From contig CABSBF010000014.1 of NCBI GenBank assembly GCA_902475855.1, positions 1 to 49,086 of the forward strand: a DNA stretch of 49,086 bases. The letters run 5' to 3'. Below are positions 1 to 7,149 of this stretch, piece after piece; the first letter of the stretch is position 1; each line of letters opens with the position of its first letter. The notes beneath the pieces are model-generated. The model searched no databases. It worked only from the letters and a program-made list of their open reading frames with translations, and was not told where the DNA came from. The translations under genes and the position numbers were made by a program. The DNA is from an uncultured Eubacteriales bacterium. Its GTDB lineage: Bacteria > Bacillota > Clostridia > Oscillospirales > Oscillospiraceae.

Positions 1-49
1 TAGGAATGATTTTTGCACTAATAGTTTGAAATTTCTTGCGGTTGTATAT

Positions 50-87
50 AAAAAGAGGTTTTCAAGACCAAAATCTTGAAAACCTCT
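50..87 (-). terminator. Intrinsic terminator of tRNA-Ser
   Basis: Perfect 14-bp inverted repeat (arms 54-67 and 74-87, 6-nt loop). On the minus strand it is followed by CTTTTTATA, a T-rich tail. It begins 1-2 bases after the tRNA CCA end, as expected for a monocistronic tRNA. Confidence 0.9.
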
Positions 88-88
88 G

Positions 89-180
89 TGGCGGAGCAGA
101 AGGGATTCGAACCCTTGGACGGCTTTTGACCGTCACACGATTTCCAGTCGTGCTCGTTATGACCTCTTCGATACTGCTCC
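89..180 (-). tRNA. tRNA-Ser(GGA)
   Basis: Read on the minus strand this is a 92-nt class II tRNA with a 7-bp acceptor stem (GGAGCAG/CTGCTCC), the T-loop GGTTCGAATCC, a long variable arm (GACGGTC...GCCGTC) and an encoded CCA at 91-89. The anticodon loop CTGGAAA gives anticodon GGA, which reads UCC/UCU serine codons. It has its own promoter (222-250) and terminator (50-87), so it is a single-gene transcription unit. Confidence 0.97.
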
Positions 181-201
181 ATATTCAGTTCTGACTCGTC
201 C

Positions 202-241
202 GGGACAAAATCAGCTTTTATATAATACATGATTTTGTCCC
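202..241. promoter_or_regulatory. 12-bp dyad straddling the tRNA-Ser -10 box
   Basis: GGGACAAAATCA (202-213) and its exact complement TGATTTTGTCCC (230-241) are separated by 16 bases. The -10 hexamer of the tRNA-Ser promoter lies inside the gap and the right arm lies in the promoter spacer. There is no T-tract, so it is not a terminator. It looks like an operator or an RNA fold in the 5' trailer region. Confidence 0.6.
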
Positions 242-250
242 TGTTGTCAA
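222..250 (-). promoter_or_regulatory. Promoter of tRNA-Ser
   Basis: On the minus strand TTGACA (250-245), a 17-base spacer and TATTAT (227-222) form a near-consensus sigma-A promoter about 40 bases upstream of the mature tRNA 5' end. Confidence 0.88.
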
Positions 251-277
251 GCCTTTTCTTTCTTTTTCCGGCGCTTT

Positions 278-931
278 TTACAGAATTCTCTCCATCAGGC
301 CCTTCAGCTCACGTGTAGAGGAAAGAGGATAGTCTGGTGCCTGTGTCGTGACCGCGACATGGATCCCCACGGCCTTCATCCCGGCGGCATGGATGGCTTC
401 AATGCCCGCCTGCGCGTCCTCAAAGCCGATGCACTCCTCAGGACGCAGTCCAAGCGCCTGCGCACAGTTCAGAAAAATCTCCGGATCGGGCTTCTGGCGG
501 GAGAGCTTTGCCGGGTCGGCAATGTAGTCAAATTCCTTGCAGAGATCCAGTTTTTCCAGCACCGTGGCGGCATTACGGCTAGCAGAGGCGACAGCCAGAC
601 GAAGCCCGCGCGCTCTGGCCTCATGCAGAAAGGGAAGCACTCCCGGCTGGATATTCTCGCGGCTGAGGTTCTCGGCGAGCAGCTCGCGGTAATAACCGTT
701 CTTCCGGTCGATCAGCTCGGTCTTTTCCGCCATGGTGTAGGCGGATTCCTTGCCGTTCCGCTCGAGAATAATCTCCAGCGAATGTAGGCGCGTCACACCC
801 TTGAGCAGCTCATTGTCCTGCTCGGTAAAATGCAGGCCGAGCTCCGTCGCCAGACGTTTCCACGCGAGATATTGAAAATACGCGGTGTCCGTCAGGACGC
901 CGTCCAGATCAAAAAGAAAGCCCTTGATCAT
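278..931 (-). CDS. pgmB: Beta-phosphoglucomutase (HAD family)
   Basis: A 217-aa HAD-superfamily hydrolase. It likely interconverts beta-glucose-1-phosphate and glucose-6-phosphate after maltose or trehalose phosphorolysis. The phospho-acceptor motif DLDGV (Asp8, Asp10) is at the N-terminus, SASRN in the middle is motif II, and KPDPEIF and GFEDAQAG are the lysine and acidic motifs III/IV. The alpha-helical cap lies between about residues 15 and 80. Length fits the family. A GTG at 940 is in frame, but AGAAGGTGG sits 5-6 bases before the ATG at 931, so 931 is preferred. It has its own promoter at 959-987 downstream of the mgtC-like gene. A related phosphatase is the main alternative. Confidence 0.88.
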   Translation of the reverse strand: MIKGFLFDLDGVLTDTAYFQYLAWKRLATELGLHFTEQDNELLKGVTRLHSLEIILERNGKESAYTMAEKTELIDRKNGYYRELLAENLSRENIQPGVLPFLHEARARGLRLAVASASRNAATVLEKLDLCKEFDYIADPAKLSRQKPDPEIFLNCAQALGLRPEECIGFEDAQAGIEAIHAAGMKAVGIHVAVTTQAPDYPLSSTRELKGLMERIL

Positions 932-958
932 TGCAGCCACCTTCTGCTTTTTTTCTTC

Positions 959-987
959 ATTATAGCACGCCCCATGCGGTTTGCCAA
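959..987 (-). promoter_or_regulatory. Promoter of pgmB
   Basis: TTGGCA (987-982), a 17-base spacer and a perfect TATAAT (964-959) on the minus strand, in the 59-base gap between the MgtC-like gene and pgmB. Confidence 0.75.
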
Positions 988-990
988 GCG

Positions 991-1689
991 TCAGGTTTCC
1001 TCGTTAATGTGGTAGATGTAATCAAGAGAACGCAGCGCCTCAATGATCTCGCGGTGCGTTTTGTACTTCTTCAGCTCCGGACTGCAAATGGTGATCGAGA
1101 CGGAATAGACGCTCAGGCCGGAGTTGACATAGGCGGGATTGGATTCAATATCATCAATGCGCATTCCCAGACGGCGGAGTGTGGTGACGAAATCACGCAG
1201 ATGTGCGCTGCTTGTCAGCTCCAGATGGATTTCAAAATGGTTAGAACGATTTTTCAGATAAGTCTCAAAGGGTGGGAACCAGCGCAGGCAGCACAGCAGA
1301 GCGATAAAGCCAAACACGGCCACGGTGTACATCCCCGCTCCGGCGGCAAGGCCGATCGCCACGCACATCCACAGACCGACGGAGGTTGTCAACCCCTTGA
1401 TCTGACTTTTAGAACTGTAGAGGACGGAATTGGCACTCAGAATTGCCGTACCGATCACCGCGGCGGCGGAGATCAGATAATGGCTGCCGAGATAGACATC
1501 CAGCATCATGCATACGGCTCCCGCCAGTGTAACGAGAATAAAGGTGCGCAGACCGGCGGCATGACGTTTTTCTGCGCGCTCACATCCGGCAATCGCGCCA
1601 CATAAGATCGCCAGCCCAAGCCGCAGCGCGACGGCTCCCAGTGTCAGCTCCTGCGACCAGGCGCCGAGCAAAACAGAAATCGGATCCAT
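991..1689 (-). CDS. MgtC/SapB family membrane protein
   Basis: A 232-aa protein with about five N-terminal membrane segments (residues roughly 15-135) carrying the family signature around AGLRTFILVTLAGA, followed by a soluble ACT-like C-terminal domain of about 90 residues. MgtC proteins are inner-membrane proteins tied to low-Mg2+ survival, membrane potential and, in some species, P-ATPase or ATP synthase control; the biochemical role here is not known. The start at 1689 has GGAAGGAGATAAGCT upstream. It begins 3 bases after the antiporter stop, so the two are translated from one message. Pairing with a cation/proton antiporter suggests ion or pH homeostasis. Confidence 0.85.
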   Translation of the reverse strand: MDPISVLLGAWSQELTLGAVALRLGLAILCGAIAGCERAEKRHAAGLRTFILVTLAGAVCMMLDVYLGSHYLISAAAVIGTAILSANSVLYSSKSQIKGLTTSVGLWMCVAIGLAAGAGMYTVAVFGFIALLCCLRWFPPFETYLKNRSNHFEIHLELTSSAHLRDFVTTLRRLGMRIDDIESNPAYVNSGLSVYSVSITICSPELKKYKTHREIIEALRSLDYIYHINEET

Positions 1690-1692
1690 AGC

Positions 1693-3108
1693 TTATCTCC
1701 TTCCTGCCAGACGGCCATGATTGACCGGCCAGCTTTCCTGTTCCCGTGCCGCGCGCGTGAAGGCAGCTTCCTCCGCTGACGGCTCCGGATAATCGGGTAA
1801 TTCTTCCTGAATTTTCTGAATCCGCTCGATCAGAAGATCGACTTCTGATTTTTGCGGCAGCTCCTCCGCCGGAAGCGGTGCTGCATCTTCCAGCTTGACG
1901 GAGTAGGAATGCGATAGATAGAGCGAGAGCTTTGCCAGCGCCGGACCGACCAGCTCATACAGCACGCTGGAGGCCAGAATGATCGTTTGCAGGCCGTCGC
2001 CCAGCTCACCGCCGAGCGTTCGTGCGCCCAGCGCGGCAAGGCCGATGGCAACGCCTGCCTGCGGCGCCAGCGCCATGCCGAGATAGTTGCGTGTTTCCTT
2101 CGGCTTATGTACCAGGGCGCAGCCGGCAAAGGCGCCGACGTATTTTCCCAGCATTCGCACGAAGAAATACAGCACGCCGACGAGCAGCAGCGGAGTCTGC
2201 CCGATCCCGCCTGCGCCGGAGAGCAGCGTGTCGAGCTTGAAGTTCAGACCGGAGCGCACGAAAAACAGCAGCAGGATCGGCGGACTGAAGTAATTGAGCT
2301 GCTTGAACAGATCCGTATCGTCTGTCAGGTTGAGGTAGACAATGCCCATAGACATACAGCCCAGCAGGGGAGAGACATTTACGGTTGTGCAGATGCCGCA
2401 GAAAGCAAAGAGTACTGCGATGGATACGATCAGCCGGTTGTCCTTGGAGCGGTTGCCCAGCAGCAGCTTCAAAAGCAGACCGAATCCGCAGCCGAGGAGC
2501 AATACACCGGCGTTTGCCGCAATGGGGAGCGCAACGGTTTTGAAGCTGACGCCCGTACCGAGCGAAGCGAGTGCGAGCGAAATGGCAGCGCTGTAGGCTA
2601 CCAGACTGACAACGTCATCCATGGCTACGACCTGCAGCAGCGTATCGACGAAGTCGCCGCGGGCGTGAAGCTGCCGGATGGTCATCATGGTCGAAGCGGG
2701 GGCAGTCGCAGAGGCGAGCGCCGCCAGAACGGCGGAGAAGGCAAGCTCCATATCCAGAATATAATAGGTGAGGATAAAGACGAAGGCGGAGGCGACGCAG
2801 GCTTCCAGCAGCGTGATGATTGCGGCCTTGCCGCCGGTTTTTTTCAGCGTGGAAAACCGGAAGAACTCTCCCATGCTGAAGGCAATAAAGGCCAGCGCAA
2901 TGTCTGAAAGGAAATCCATGCCCTCAATGACGCTCTGCGGCACCAGGTTCAGACAGTAGGGCCCAATCAGAATCCCGCAGATGATATAAGCAGTGACATT
3001 CGGCAGACGCAGTTTCTTAGTCAGACGCGTCATAGCAAAACCCAGAAACAGCATCAGTGCGACCGAAATGATGACTCTGGAAGACTGGGGAAGCTCCTGA
3101 AACAGCAT
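1693..3108 (-). CDS. Cation:proton antiporter, CPA2/Kef type
   Basis: A 471-aa integral membrane protein with about 12 hydrophobic segments over the first 400 residues and a charged cytoplasmic tail of about 70 residues lacking a recognisable TrkA-N domain. The paired acidic residues Asp164-Asp165 in the motif AMDDVVSLV match the ion-binding site of Na+(K+)/H+ exchangers of the CPA2 family. It probably exchanges Na+ or K+ for H+. GGAAGGAGATTTTTC precedes the ATG. It is the first gene of a two-gene operon with the MgtC-like protein and is divergent from the LysR regulator. Substrate ion cannot be told from sequence. Confidence 0.85.
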   Translation of the reverse strand: MLFQELPQSSRVIISVALMLFLGFAMTRLTKKLRLPNVTAYIICGILIGPYCLNLVPQSVIEGMDFLSDIALAFIAFSMGEFFRFSTLKKTGGKAAIITLLEACVASAFVFILTYYILDMELAFSAVLAALASATAPASTMMTIRQLHARGDFVDTLLQVVAMDDVVSLVAYSAAISLALASLGTGVSFKTVALPIAANAGVLLLGCGFGLLLKLLLGNRSKDNRLIVSIAVLFAFCGICTTVNVSPLLGCMSMGIVYLNLTDDTDLFKQLNYFSPPILLLFFVRSGLNFKLDTLLSGAGGIGQTPLLLVGVLYFFVRMLGKYVGAFAGCALVHKPKETRNYLGMALAPQAGVAIGLAALGARTLGGELGDGLQTIILASSVLYELVGPALAKLSLYLSHSYSVKLEDAAPLPAEELPQKSEVDLLIERIQKIQEELPDYPEPSAEEAAFTRAAREQESWPVNHGRLAGRR

Positions 3109-3216
3109 GAAAAATCTCCTTCCTGTTGCAATTTTCTTTTTTCTATGCTACGATAGAATTGTTATAAATGCAAATCATGTTTTTTGATCTTATCATAAAA
3201 GAAAGGAATGAATCTT
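3109..3216. promoter_or_regulatory. Divergent control region, antiporter/LysR
   Basis: A 108-base AT-rich gap between two divergent genes. On the minus strand TTGCAT-N17-TAGCAT is a weak promoter candidate; on the plus strand TATCAT (3191-3196) is a possible -10. An imperfect dyad CTAT-N6-ATAG (near 3144-3157) could be regulator-bound. No copy of the TTCGG/CCGAA dyad seen at the selenium loci is present here. Confidence 0.4.
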
Positions 3217-4116
3217 ATGCTGGATCCTAAAGTGCGGACGATGCTTGCCGTGGTGGAAACCGGCAGCTTTACCAAGGCCGCGAGCCTGCTTTCCCTGACG
3301 CAGCCGGCAGTCAGCCATCACATCGGACAATTGGAGCAGGAACTCGGAATCCGGATTTTTATCAGGGAAAAAGGACGAATGTCACTGACAAAAGAGGGTG
3401 AAATCGTCACAAGATGTGCAAGAAGATTGAGCGCTATGTATGCTAAACTGCATACCGATCTGAAGGATGCGGAGCGGAATCTGACGCGTCTGCGCGTGGG
3501 TATTACGCACACGGCCGAGAGCAACCTCATTACGGAGGTTCTTGCGCGCTTTAGCCATGAAAACAGCGGCATTCTCATTACTATTACCACAGATACCATA
3601 AATAATCTTTATGAAGCGATGGAGAATTACGAACTGGATCTTGCAGTTGTGGAGGGAAAACCGCGTACGCAGACGCTCAATTCCCTGATGCTGGATACGG
3701 ATTACATTGTCTGCGCGCTTTCCAACAACAACCCGCTCTCAAAGCGTGCGATGGTTCGCCTCCAGGATCTTAAGCACGAGCGCATGATTCTGCGCCTGCC
3801 AACTTCATCGACGCGAAAACTCTTTGAGACGCATCTGGCCGGTGCAGGGGAGAGTATTGACGCATTTGATGTCGCACTGGAGGTGGACAATGTCGCAACG
3901 ATCAAGGATCTTGTTCGGAAAGACTTTGGCGTGTCCATCCTCGCGCGCAGCGCGTGCATGGATGAGGTACGAAAGGGGAAAATGACCATCCTGCCCATCG
4001 AAAACCTTACCATGGCGCGGGAAATGAGCATTGTTTACCATCCGGATTTTCTGCATATGGATGTTTTGCAGGAGATTCTGAAGCTCTACCATGAAATCGT
4101 GACGGAAAATTCATAG
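3217..4116 (+). CDS. LysR-family transcriptional regulator
   Basis: A 299-aa LysR-type regulator. Residues 1-60 are the winged helix-turn-helix, with the typical run FTKAASLLSLTQPAVSHHI, followed by a linker helix and a two-lobed substrate-binding domain (about 90-290). The ATG at 3217 is preferred to an in-frame ATG at 3208 because GAAAGGA ends 9 bases before 3217 but abuts 3208. It is divergent from the antiporter-MgtC operon and convergent with the class V aminotransferase. Either the antiporter operon or the selenium genes could be its target: the dyads at 5368 and 17018 have the T-N11-A form LysR proteins bind. The inducer is unknown. Confidence 0.88.
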   Translation: MLDPKVRTMLAVVETGSFTKAASLLSLTQPAVSHHIGQLEQELGIRIFIREKGRMSLTKEGEIVTRCARRLSAMYAKLHTDLKDAERNLTRLRVGITHTAESNLITEVLARFSHENSGILITITTDTINNLYEAMENYELDLAVVEGKPRTQTLNSLMLDTDYIVCALSNNNPLSKRAMVRLQDLKHERMILRLPTSSTRKLFETHLAGAGESIDAFDVALEVDNVATIKDLVRKDFGVSILARSACMDEVRKGKMTILPIENLTMAREMSIVYHPDFLHMDVLQEILKLYHEIVTENS

Positions 4117-4123
4117 AATTATC

Positions 4124-4159
4124 AGCAAGAACCGAGCGCTGCAGCGCCCGGTTCTTGCT
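4124..4159. terminator. Bidirectional hairpin between convergent genes
   Basis: AGCAAGAACCG (4124-4134) pairs with CGGTTCTTGCT (4149-4159); the interior GCGCTGCAGCGC is itself palindromic, with one A/C mismatch between. It runs up to the stop codon of the class V aminotransferase. T-tracts are poor on both sides (TTATTC, GATAATTC), so efficiency is uncertain. Confidence 0.6.
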
Positions 4160-5292
4160 TATTCACTCAGTGCTTGTAAAGCGGCAAGCGCCGCGTCGAT
4201 ATCATCCTGCGTGGTTGCATAGCCGACGGAGAAACGCACGGTTCCCTGCGGGAAAGTGCCCAGCGTCTTATGCGCGGCGGGAGCACAATGCAGGCCGCAG
4301 CGTGTCAGGATTCCGAATTCCTGCTCCAGCCGGTCGGCGGCTTCCGCGTTGTCCATGTTCTGAAAATCAACGGAGATCACGCCGACACGCGCAGCCATAT
4401 CCCACGGTCCGGCAAGCCGGATGCGGGGAAGCTCCCGCAGGCCGGTGAGAAATCGCTGCGTCAGACTTTCTTCGTGCGCGCGGAGGGAGGAAACCCCGGT
4501 CTTGTTTACATAATCCATAGCGGCCGACCAGCCATAAATACCCGGCAAGTTCGGCGTGCCGGATTCAAAACGGTCGGGGAGATAAGGAGGGAGCTCCTCA
4601 GAATCCGACATACTTCCGGTTCCGCCGGCGATCAGGGGGGAGAGCTGTGTGGCAAATTCCTCCGTGACCAGCAGGGCTCCGATCCCCTGTGGCCCGAGCA
4701 GCCCCTTGTGTGCGGGCGTCGCAAGCGCGCTCAGACTGAAGCCATTAAAATCTACGGGGATATGCCCCGCCGATTGTGCTGCATCCAGCAGAAAAGGGAC
4801 ATGATGCAGTTTACACAATTTTCCGATCGCTTCTGCGTCCTGCACGGTGCCGCTGACATTGGAGGCATGGTTCAGGATGAGAAGATCCGGCTTTTCGCGC
4901 AGCAGTGCTTCGGTCTCCGGAAGAAGGAGGCGGCCCTCACGGTCACAGGGCAGGCGCGTGAACTGCACCCCGAGCTGCACCAGCGGCCGCATGACGGCAT
5001 TGTGCTCCATGGAGCTGACCAGCACGCGGCTGCCCGGATGCAAACTGCCCTTGATCGCCAAATTCAGCGCCGCCGTCGCACCGCCCGTCAGCAGCACCCG
5101 CGTCGGCTCAGGATGATGAAAGAAAGCACAGAGCTTTTCCCGCAAGCCGAGGGTTTCCAGTCCCGCTTCCTGCGCAGGAGCATAGACACCGCGGTTGATG
5201 CTCGCACCTACACAGTCGATATAATGGCACATCCGCGCGCTTACGCCGGGAGCCTTTGGGAAGGAAGTCGCGGCATTGTCCAGATAAATCAT
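4159..5292 (-). CDS. Class V aminotransferase, EF2568-type (SDMH-linked)
   Basis: A 377-aa PLP-dependent enzyme of the cysteine desulfurase/selenocysteine lyase superfamily. It starts directly at MIYLDNAATSFPK, the shortened N-terminus typical of the EF2568-like clade (TIGR01977 type). Lys196 in TPAHKGLLGPQG is the Schiff-base lysine, Asp170 the PLP-pyridine partner, and Cys332/Cys336 in RCGLHCAP lie where the persulfide or perselenide loop is expected. This clade co-occurs with selD, yedE/yedF-like genes and molybdenum hydroxylases. Its likely job is to mobilise S or Se for the labile Mo ligand. It is divergent from yedE and shares its control region. Only a G-run precedes the ATG, so the ribosome site is weak. 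General Fe-S cysteine desulfurase is the alternative. Confidence 0.85.
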   Translation of the reverse strand: MIYLDNAATSFPKAPGVSARMCHYIDCVGASINRGVYAPAQEAGLETLGLREKLCAFFHHPEPTRVLLTGGATAALNLAIKGSLHPGSRVLVSSMEHNAVMRPLVQLGVQFTRLPCDREGRLLLPETEALLREKPDLLILNHASNVSGTVQDAEAIGKLCKLHHVPFLLDAAQSAGHIPVDFNGFSLSALATPAHKGLLGPQGIGALLVTEEFATQLSPLIAGGTGSMSDSEELPPYLPDRFESGTPNLPGIYGWSAAMDYVNKTGVSSLRAHEESLTQRFLTGLRELPRIRLAGPWDMAARVGVISVDFQNMDNAEAADRLEQEFGILTRCGLHCAPAAHKTLGTFPQGTVRFSVGYATTQDDIDAALAALQALSE

Positions 5293-5324
5293 ATGTTCGC
5301 CCCCCCAATCGCTTGGTTCTCCCT

Positions 5325-5353
5325 ATTATAGCTTAATTCCCAACTTTTCGCAA
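5325..5353 (-). promoter_or_regulatory. Promoter of the class V aminotransferase
   Basis: TTGCGA (5353-5348), a 17-base spacer and a perfect TATAAT (5330-5325) on the minus strand. The predicted start site is near 5318, which puts the dyad at 5368-5382 about 57 bases upstream. Confidence 0.7.
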
Positions 5354-5366
5354 GTTATTTGATGCA

Positions 5367-5383
5367 ATTCGGTATTGCCGAAT
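5367..5383. promoter_or_regulatory. LysR-type dyad between aminotransferase and yedE
   Basis: ATTCGG-N5-CCGAAT, a perfect 6-bp inverted repeat with T-N11-A geometry (T5369, A5381). It lies between two divergent promoters, centred at about -57 of one and -58 of the other. The 15-bp core differs at only two positions from a site at 17018-17032 in front of the molybdenum hydroxylase genes. Confidence 0.65.
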
Positions 5384-5397
5384 CATTGTTCGGATAC

Positions 5398-5426
5398 TTG
5401 ACAAGCTGCTCTGTTATCGTTATACT
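5398..5426 (+). promoter_or_regulatory. Promoter of the yedE operon
   Basis: TTGACA (5398-5403), a 17-base spacer and TATACT (5421-5426). This strong sigma-A promoter lies 60 bases upstream of the yedE ATG. Confidence 0.85.
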
Positions 5427-5485
5427 ATTAAAAGATAAACGCATGATTTCTGCGTTTCCTACAGAAATGAAAAGGAGATCATCCA

Positions 5486-6580
5486 ATGGAGAAACAAGGC
5501 TTTTTCAAAAAGTACTGGCTGGTTCTGCTGTGCGGCCTGCTGATCGGCGGCGCGGCGGTCGTGCTGAGTGCGTTCGGCAATCCGGCAAACATGGGCTTCT
5601 GCATTGCCTGCTTCCTGCGTGACATCGCAGGCTCTCTGAAGCTGCATCAGGCGGGCGTTGTTCAGTATTTCCGGCCTGAGATCGTCGGACTCATCCTTGG
5701 TGCTTGCCTCATGGCGATCATCGGAAAGGAATTCAAGCCCAAGGCCGGAAGCTCTCCCGTTATCCGCTTCACCCTCGGTGCTGCGGTCATGGTCGGCGCG
5801 TTGGTATTCCTTGGCTGCCCGCTGCGCATGGTGATCCGCATCGGCGGCGGCGACCTCAACGCAATCATCGGCCTGATCGGTTTTGTGATCGGCATCCTGA
5901 TCGGCGTATTCTTCCTCAAGAAGAACTTTTCCCTCGGCCGCGCCTATAAACAGAATAAGACGGAGGGCCTTGCATTCCCCGTGATGCTGGTCTTTGGCTT
6001 CGTGCTGACGCTGATCGGCGCCGCCTACTTTGCGCTCTCCGCCGAGGGCCCCGGCTCCAAGCATGCCCCTGTACTGCTGGCACTTGGCCTCGGCCTGGTC
6101 GTCGGTGCGCTGGCGCAGAAGAGCCGCCTGTGCATGGTCGGCGGCGTCCGCGATGCCGTCATGTTCAGAGAGTTTGGCCTGCTGGCCGGTTTTGGATGCA
6201 TCCTGCTCGCTGTCTTTGCCGGCAATGCCATCCGTGCGCTGGCGGAAGGCGTGCCCGTTTCCACCTATATCAGATTCGGCTTTGAAGGCCAGCCCATTGC
6301 CCACACCGAATGGCTGTGGAATATGCTTGGCATGATCGTTGTCGGCTGGGGCTGCACCCTGCTCGGCGGCTGCCCGCTGCGTCAGCTCATCCTCACAGGC
6401 GAGGGCAACTCCGACAGCGCCATCACCGTCCTCGGCATGATTTCCGGCGCGGCTGCTGCCCATACGCTCAAGACGGCTTCCTCCGCAGACGGCACCGGCG
6501 CCAATGGCCCCATCGCCACGGCGGTCTGCCTGATCGTCCTTCTGGTCGTGTCTCTGACCCACCTGCAAAAGGAGAAATAA
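5486..6580 (+). CDS. yedE: YedE-family selenium (or sulfur) transporter
   Basis: A 364-aa polytopic membrane protein built of two related halves, each with YeeE/YedE-type signatures: GFCIACFLRD (Cys39, Cys42) and GCPLRM (Cys111) in the first half, SRLCMVGGVRD and GGCPLRQLI in the second. Around ten membrane segments are visible. Relatives such as YeeE move thiosulfate through conserved cysteines; the longer YedE form sits in selenium clusters and is thought to import or channel a selenium species. AAAAGGAGATCATCCA precedes the ATG. The TusA-like gene follows after 3 bases, so the transporter and the small carrier proteins are one operon. Substrate is inferred from context only. Confidence 0.87.
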   Translation: MEKQGFFKKYWLVLLCGLLIGGAAVVLSAFGNPANMGFCIACFLRDIAGSLKLHQAGVVQYFRPEIVGLILGACLMAIIGKEFKPKAGSSPVIRFTLGAAVMVGALVFLGCPLRMVIRIGGGDLNAIIGLIGFVIGILIGVFFLKKNFSLGRAYKQNKTEGLAFPVMLVFGFVLTLIGAAYFALSAEGPGSKHAPVLLALGLGLVVGALAQKSRLCMVGGVRDAVMFREFGLLAGFGCILLAVFAGNAIRALAEGVPVSTYIRFGFEGQPIAHTEWLWNMLGMIVVGWGCTLLGGCPLRQLILTGEGNSDSAITVLGMISGAAAAHTLKTASSADGTGANGPIATAVCLIVLLVVSLTHLQKEK

Positions 6581-6583
6581 AAA

Positions 6584-6793
6584 ATGATTGATGCAAGAGG
6601 ATTGTCCTGCCCGCTGCCCGTTCTCAAGGCGCAGAAGGAAATCGAAAAAAATCGCCCGGCCACGCTGGAAATTCTGGTGGACAATGACACTGCGGTGCAG
6701 AACCTGAAGCGCTTTGCCGCACACAGCGGTTATGCCGTTTCGGTGCGTGAACTGGAGGACGACGAGTATTCCCTCGTTCTGACGAAGGCATGA
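6584..6793 (+). CDS. TusA-like sulfur/selenium carrier (YedF N-domain only)
   Basis: A 69-aa protein with the SirA/TusA fold signature RGLSCPLPVLKA; Cys9 in the CPxP motif is the residue that would carry a persulfide or perselenide. Selenium-cluster YedF proteins usually join such a domain to a DsrE-like domain of about 110 residues, but here the gene ends after the TusA part and no DsrE domain follows. It overlaps the next gene by 4 bases (ATGA), which implies translational coupling. Placed between YedE and a DUF3343 protein, it probably relays Se or S from the transporter to the maturation enzymes. Confidence 0.85.
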   Translation: MIDARGLSCPLPVLKAQKEIEKNRPATLEILVDNDTAVQNLKRFAAHSGYAVSVRELEDDEYSLVLTKA

Positions 6794-7029
6794 CACAGTT
6801 CGTTGCGACGTTTCATACCCACCTTGCCGCGCTCAAGACGCACCGCCGGATGACGGCAGAGGGGATTTCCGCCCGGATGGCTCCCGTCCCTCGTAAGATA
6901 TCCTCCTCCTGCGGAACCTGTGTGTTCTATCAGGCGGAGGATGCCAGCTACAGCCTGCTGGACGGGGATACGGAGGCGGTTTATCGCCTTTCAGACGGCG
7001 CACCGGAGCTGCTGCAGGAATACGAATGA
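6790..7029 (+). CDS. DUF3343 putative Se/S carrier protein
   Basis: A 79-aa soluble protein of the DUF3343 type. The hallmark is the CGTC motif (Cys41, Cys44) after a short basic N-terminal part; the rest is acidic. Proteins of this family occur almost only beside yedF/selD-type genes and are described as putative Se/S carriers. It starts inside the stop of the TusA-like gene and ends the operon, with a strong terminator at 7057-7090. Direct biochemical function is unproven. Confidence 0.82.
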   Translation: MTQFVATFHTHLAALKTHRRMTAEGISARMAPVPRKISSSCGTCVFYQAEDASYSLLDGDTEAVYRLSDGAPELLQEYE

Positions 7030-7056
7030 CCATTCTTTAAGAATCTCTTAATCTTT

Positions 7057-7090
7057 CGCCCTGCGGACACTTCCGCGGGGCGATTTTCTT
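7057..7090 (+). terminator. Terminator of the yedE operon
   Basis: CGCCCTGCGG (7057-7066) pairs with CCGCGGGGCG (7073-7082), one G-U pair, 6-nt loop, then ATTTTCTT. Confidence 0.87.
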
Positions 7091-7108
7091 GCATTCCGGC
7101 TGAAAACG

Positions 7109-7117
7109 TGGTATATT
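7109..7117 (+). promoter_or_regulatory. Extended -10 promoter candidate
   Basis: TG-G-TATATT with a poor -35 (TTGCAT at 7089-7094, overlapping the preceding terminator tail). It would serve the COG2426 protein and dCMP deaminase genes. Confidence 0.5.
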
Positions 7118-7149
7118 ATTTCAGACACATCCACAAGGAGTTTTCAAAG

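Noticed and set aside
4159..5292. Reading the class V aminotransferase as the Fe-S cluster desulfurase SufS/IscS
   Set aside because: The N-terminus is short, the sequence follows the EF2568-like clade, no suf or isc genes adjoin, and the neighbours are selenium genes.
5459..6796. 445-codon minus-strand frame opposite yedE and the TusA-like gene
   Set aside because: Antisense shadow rich in Gln, Asp and His, with no domain; it would also remove the divergent control region.
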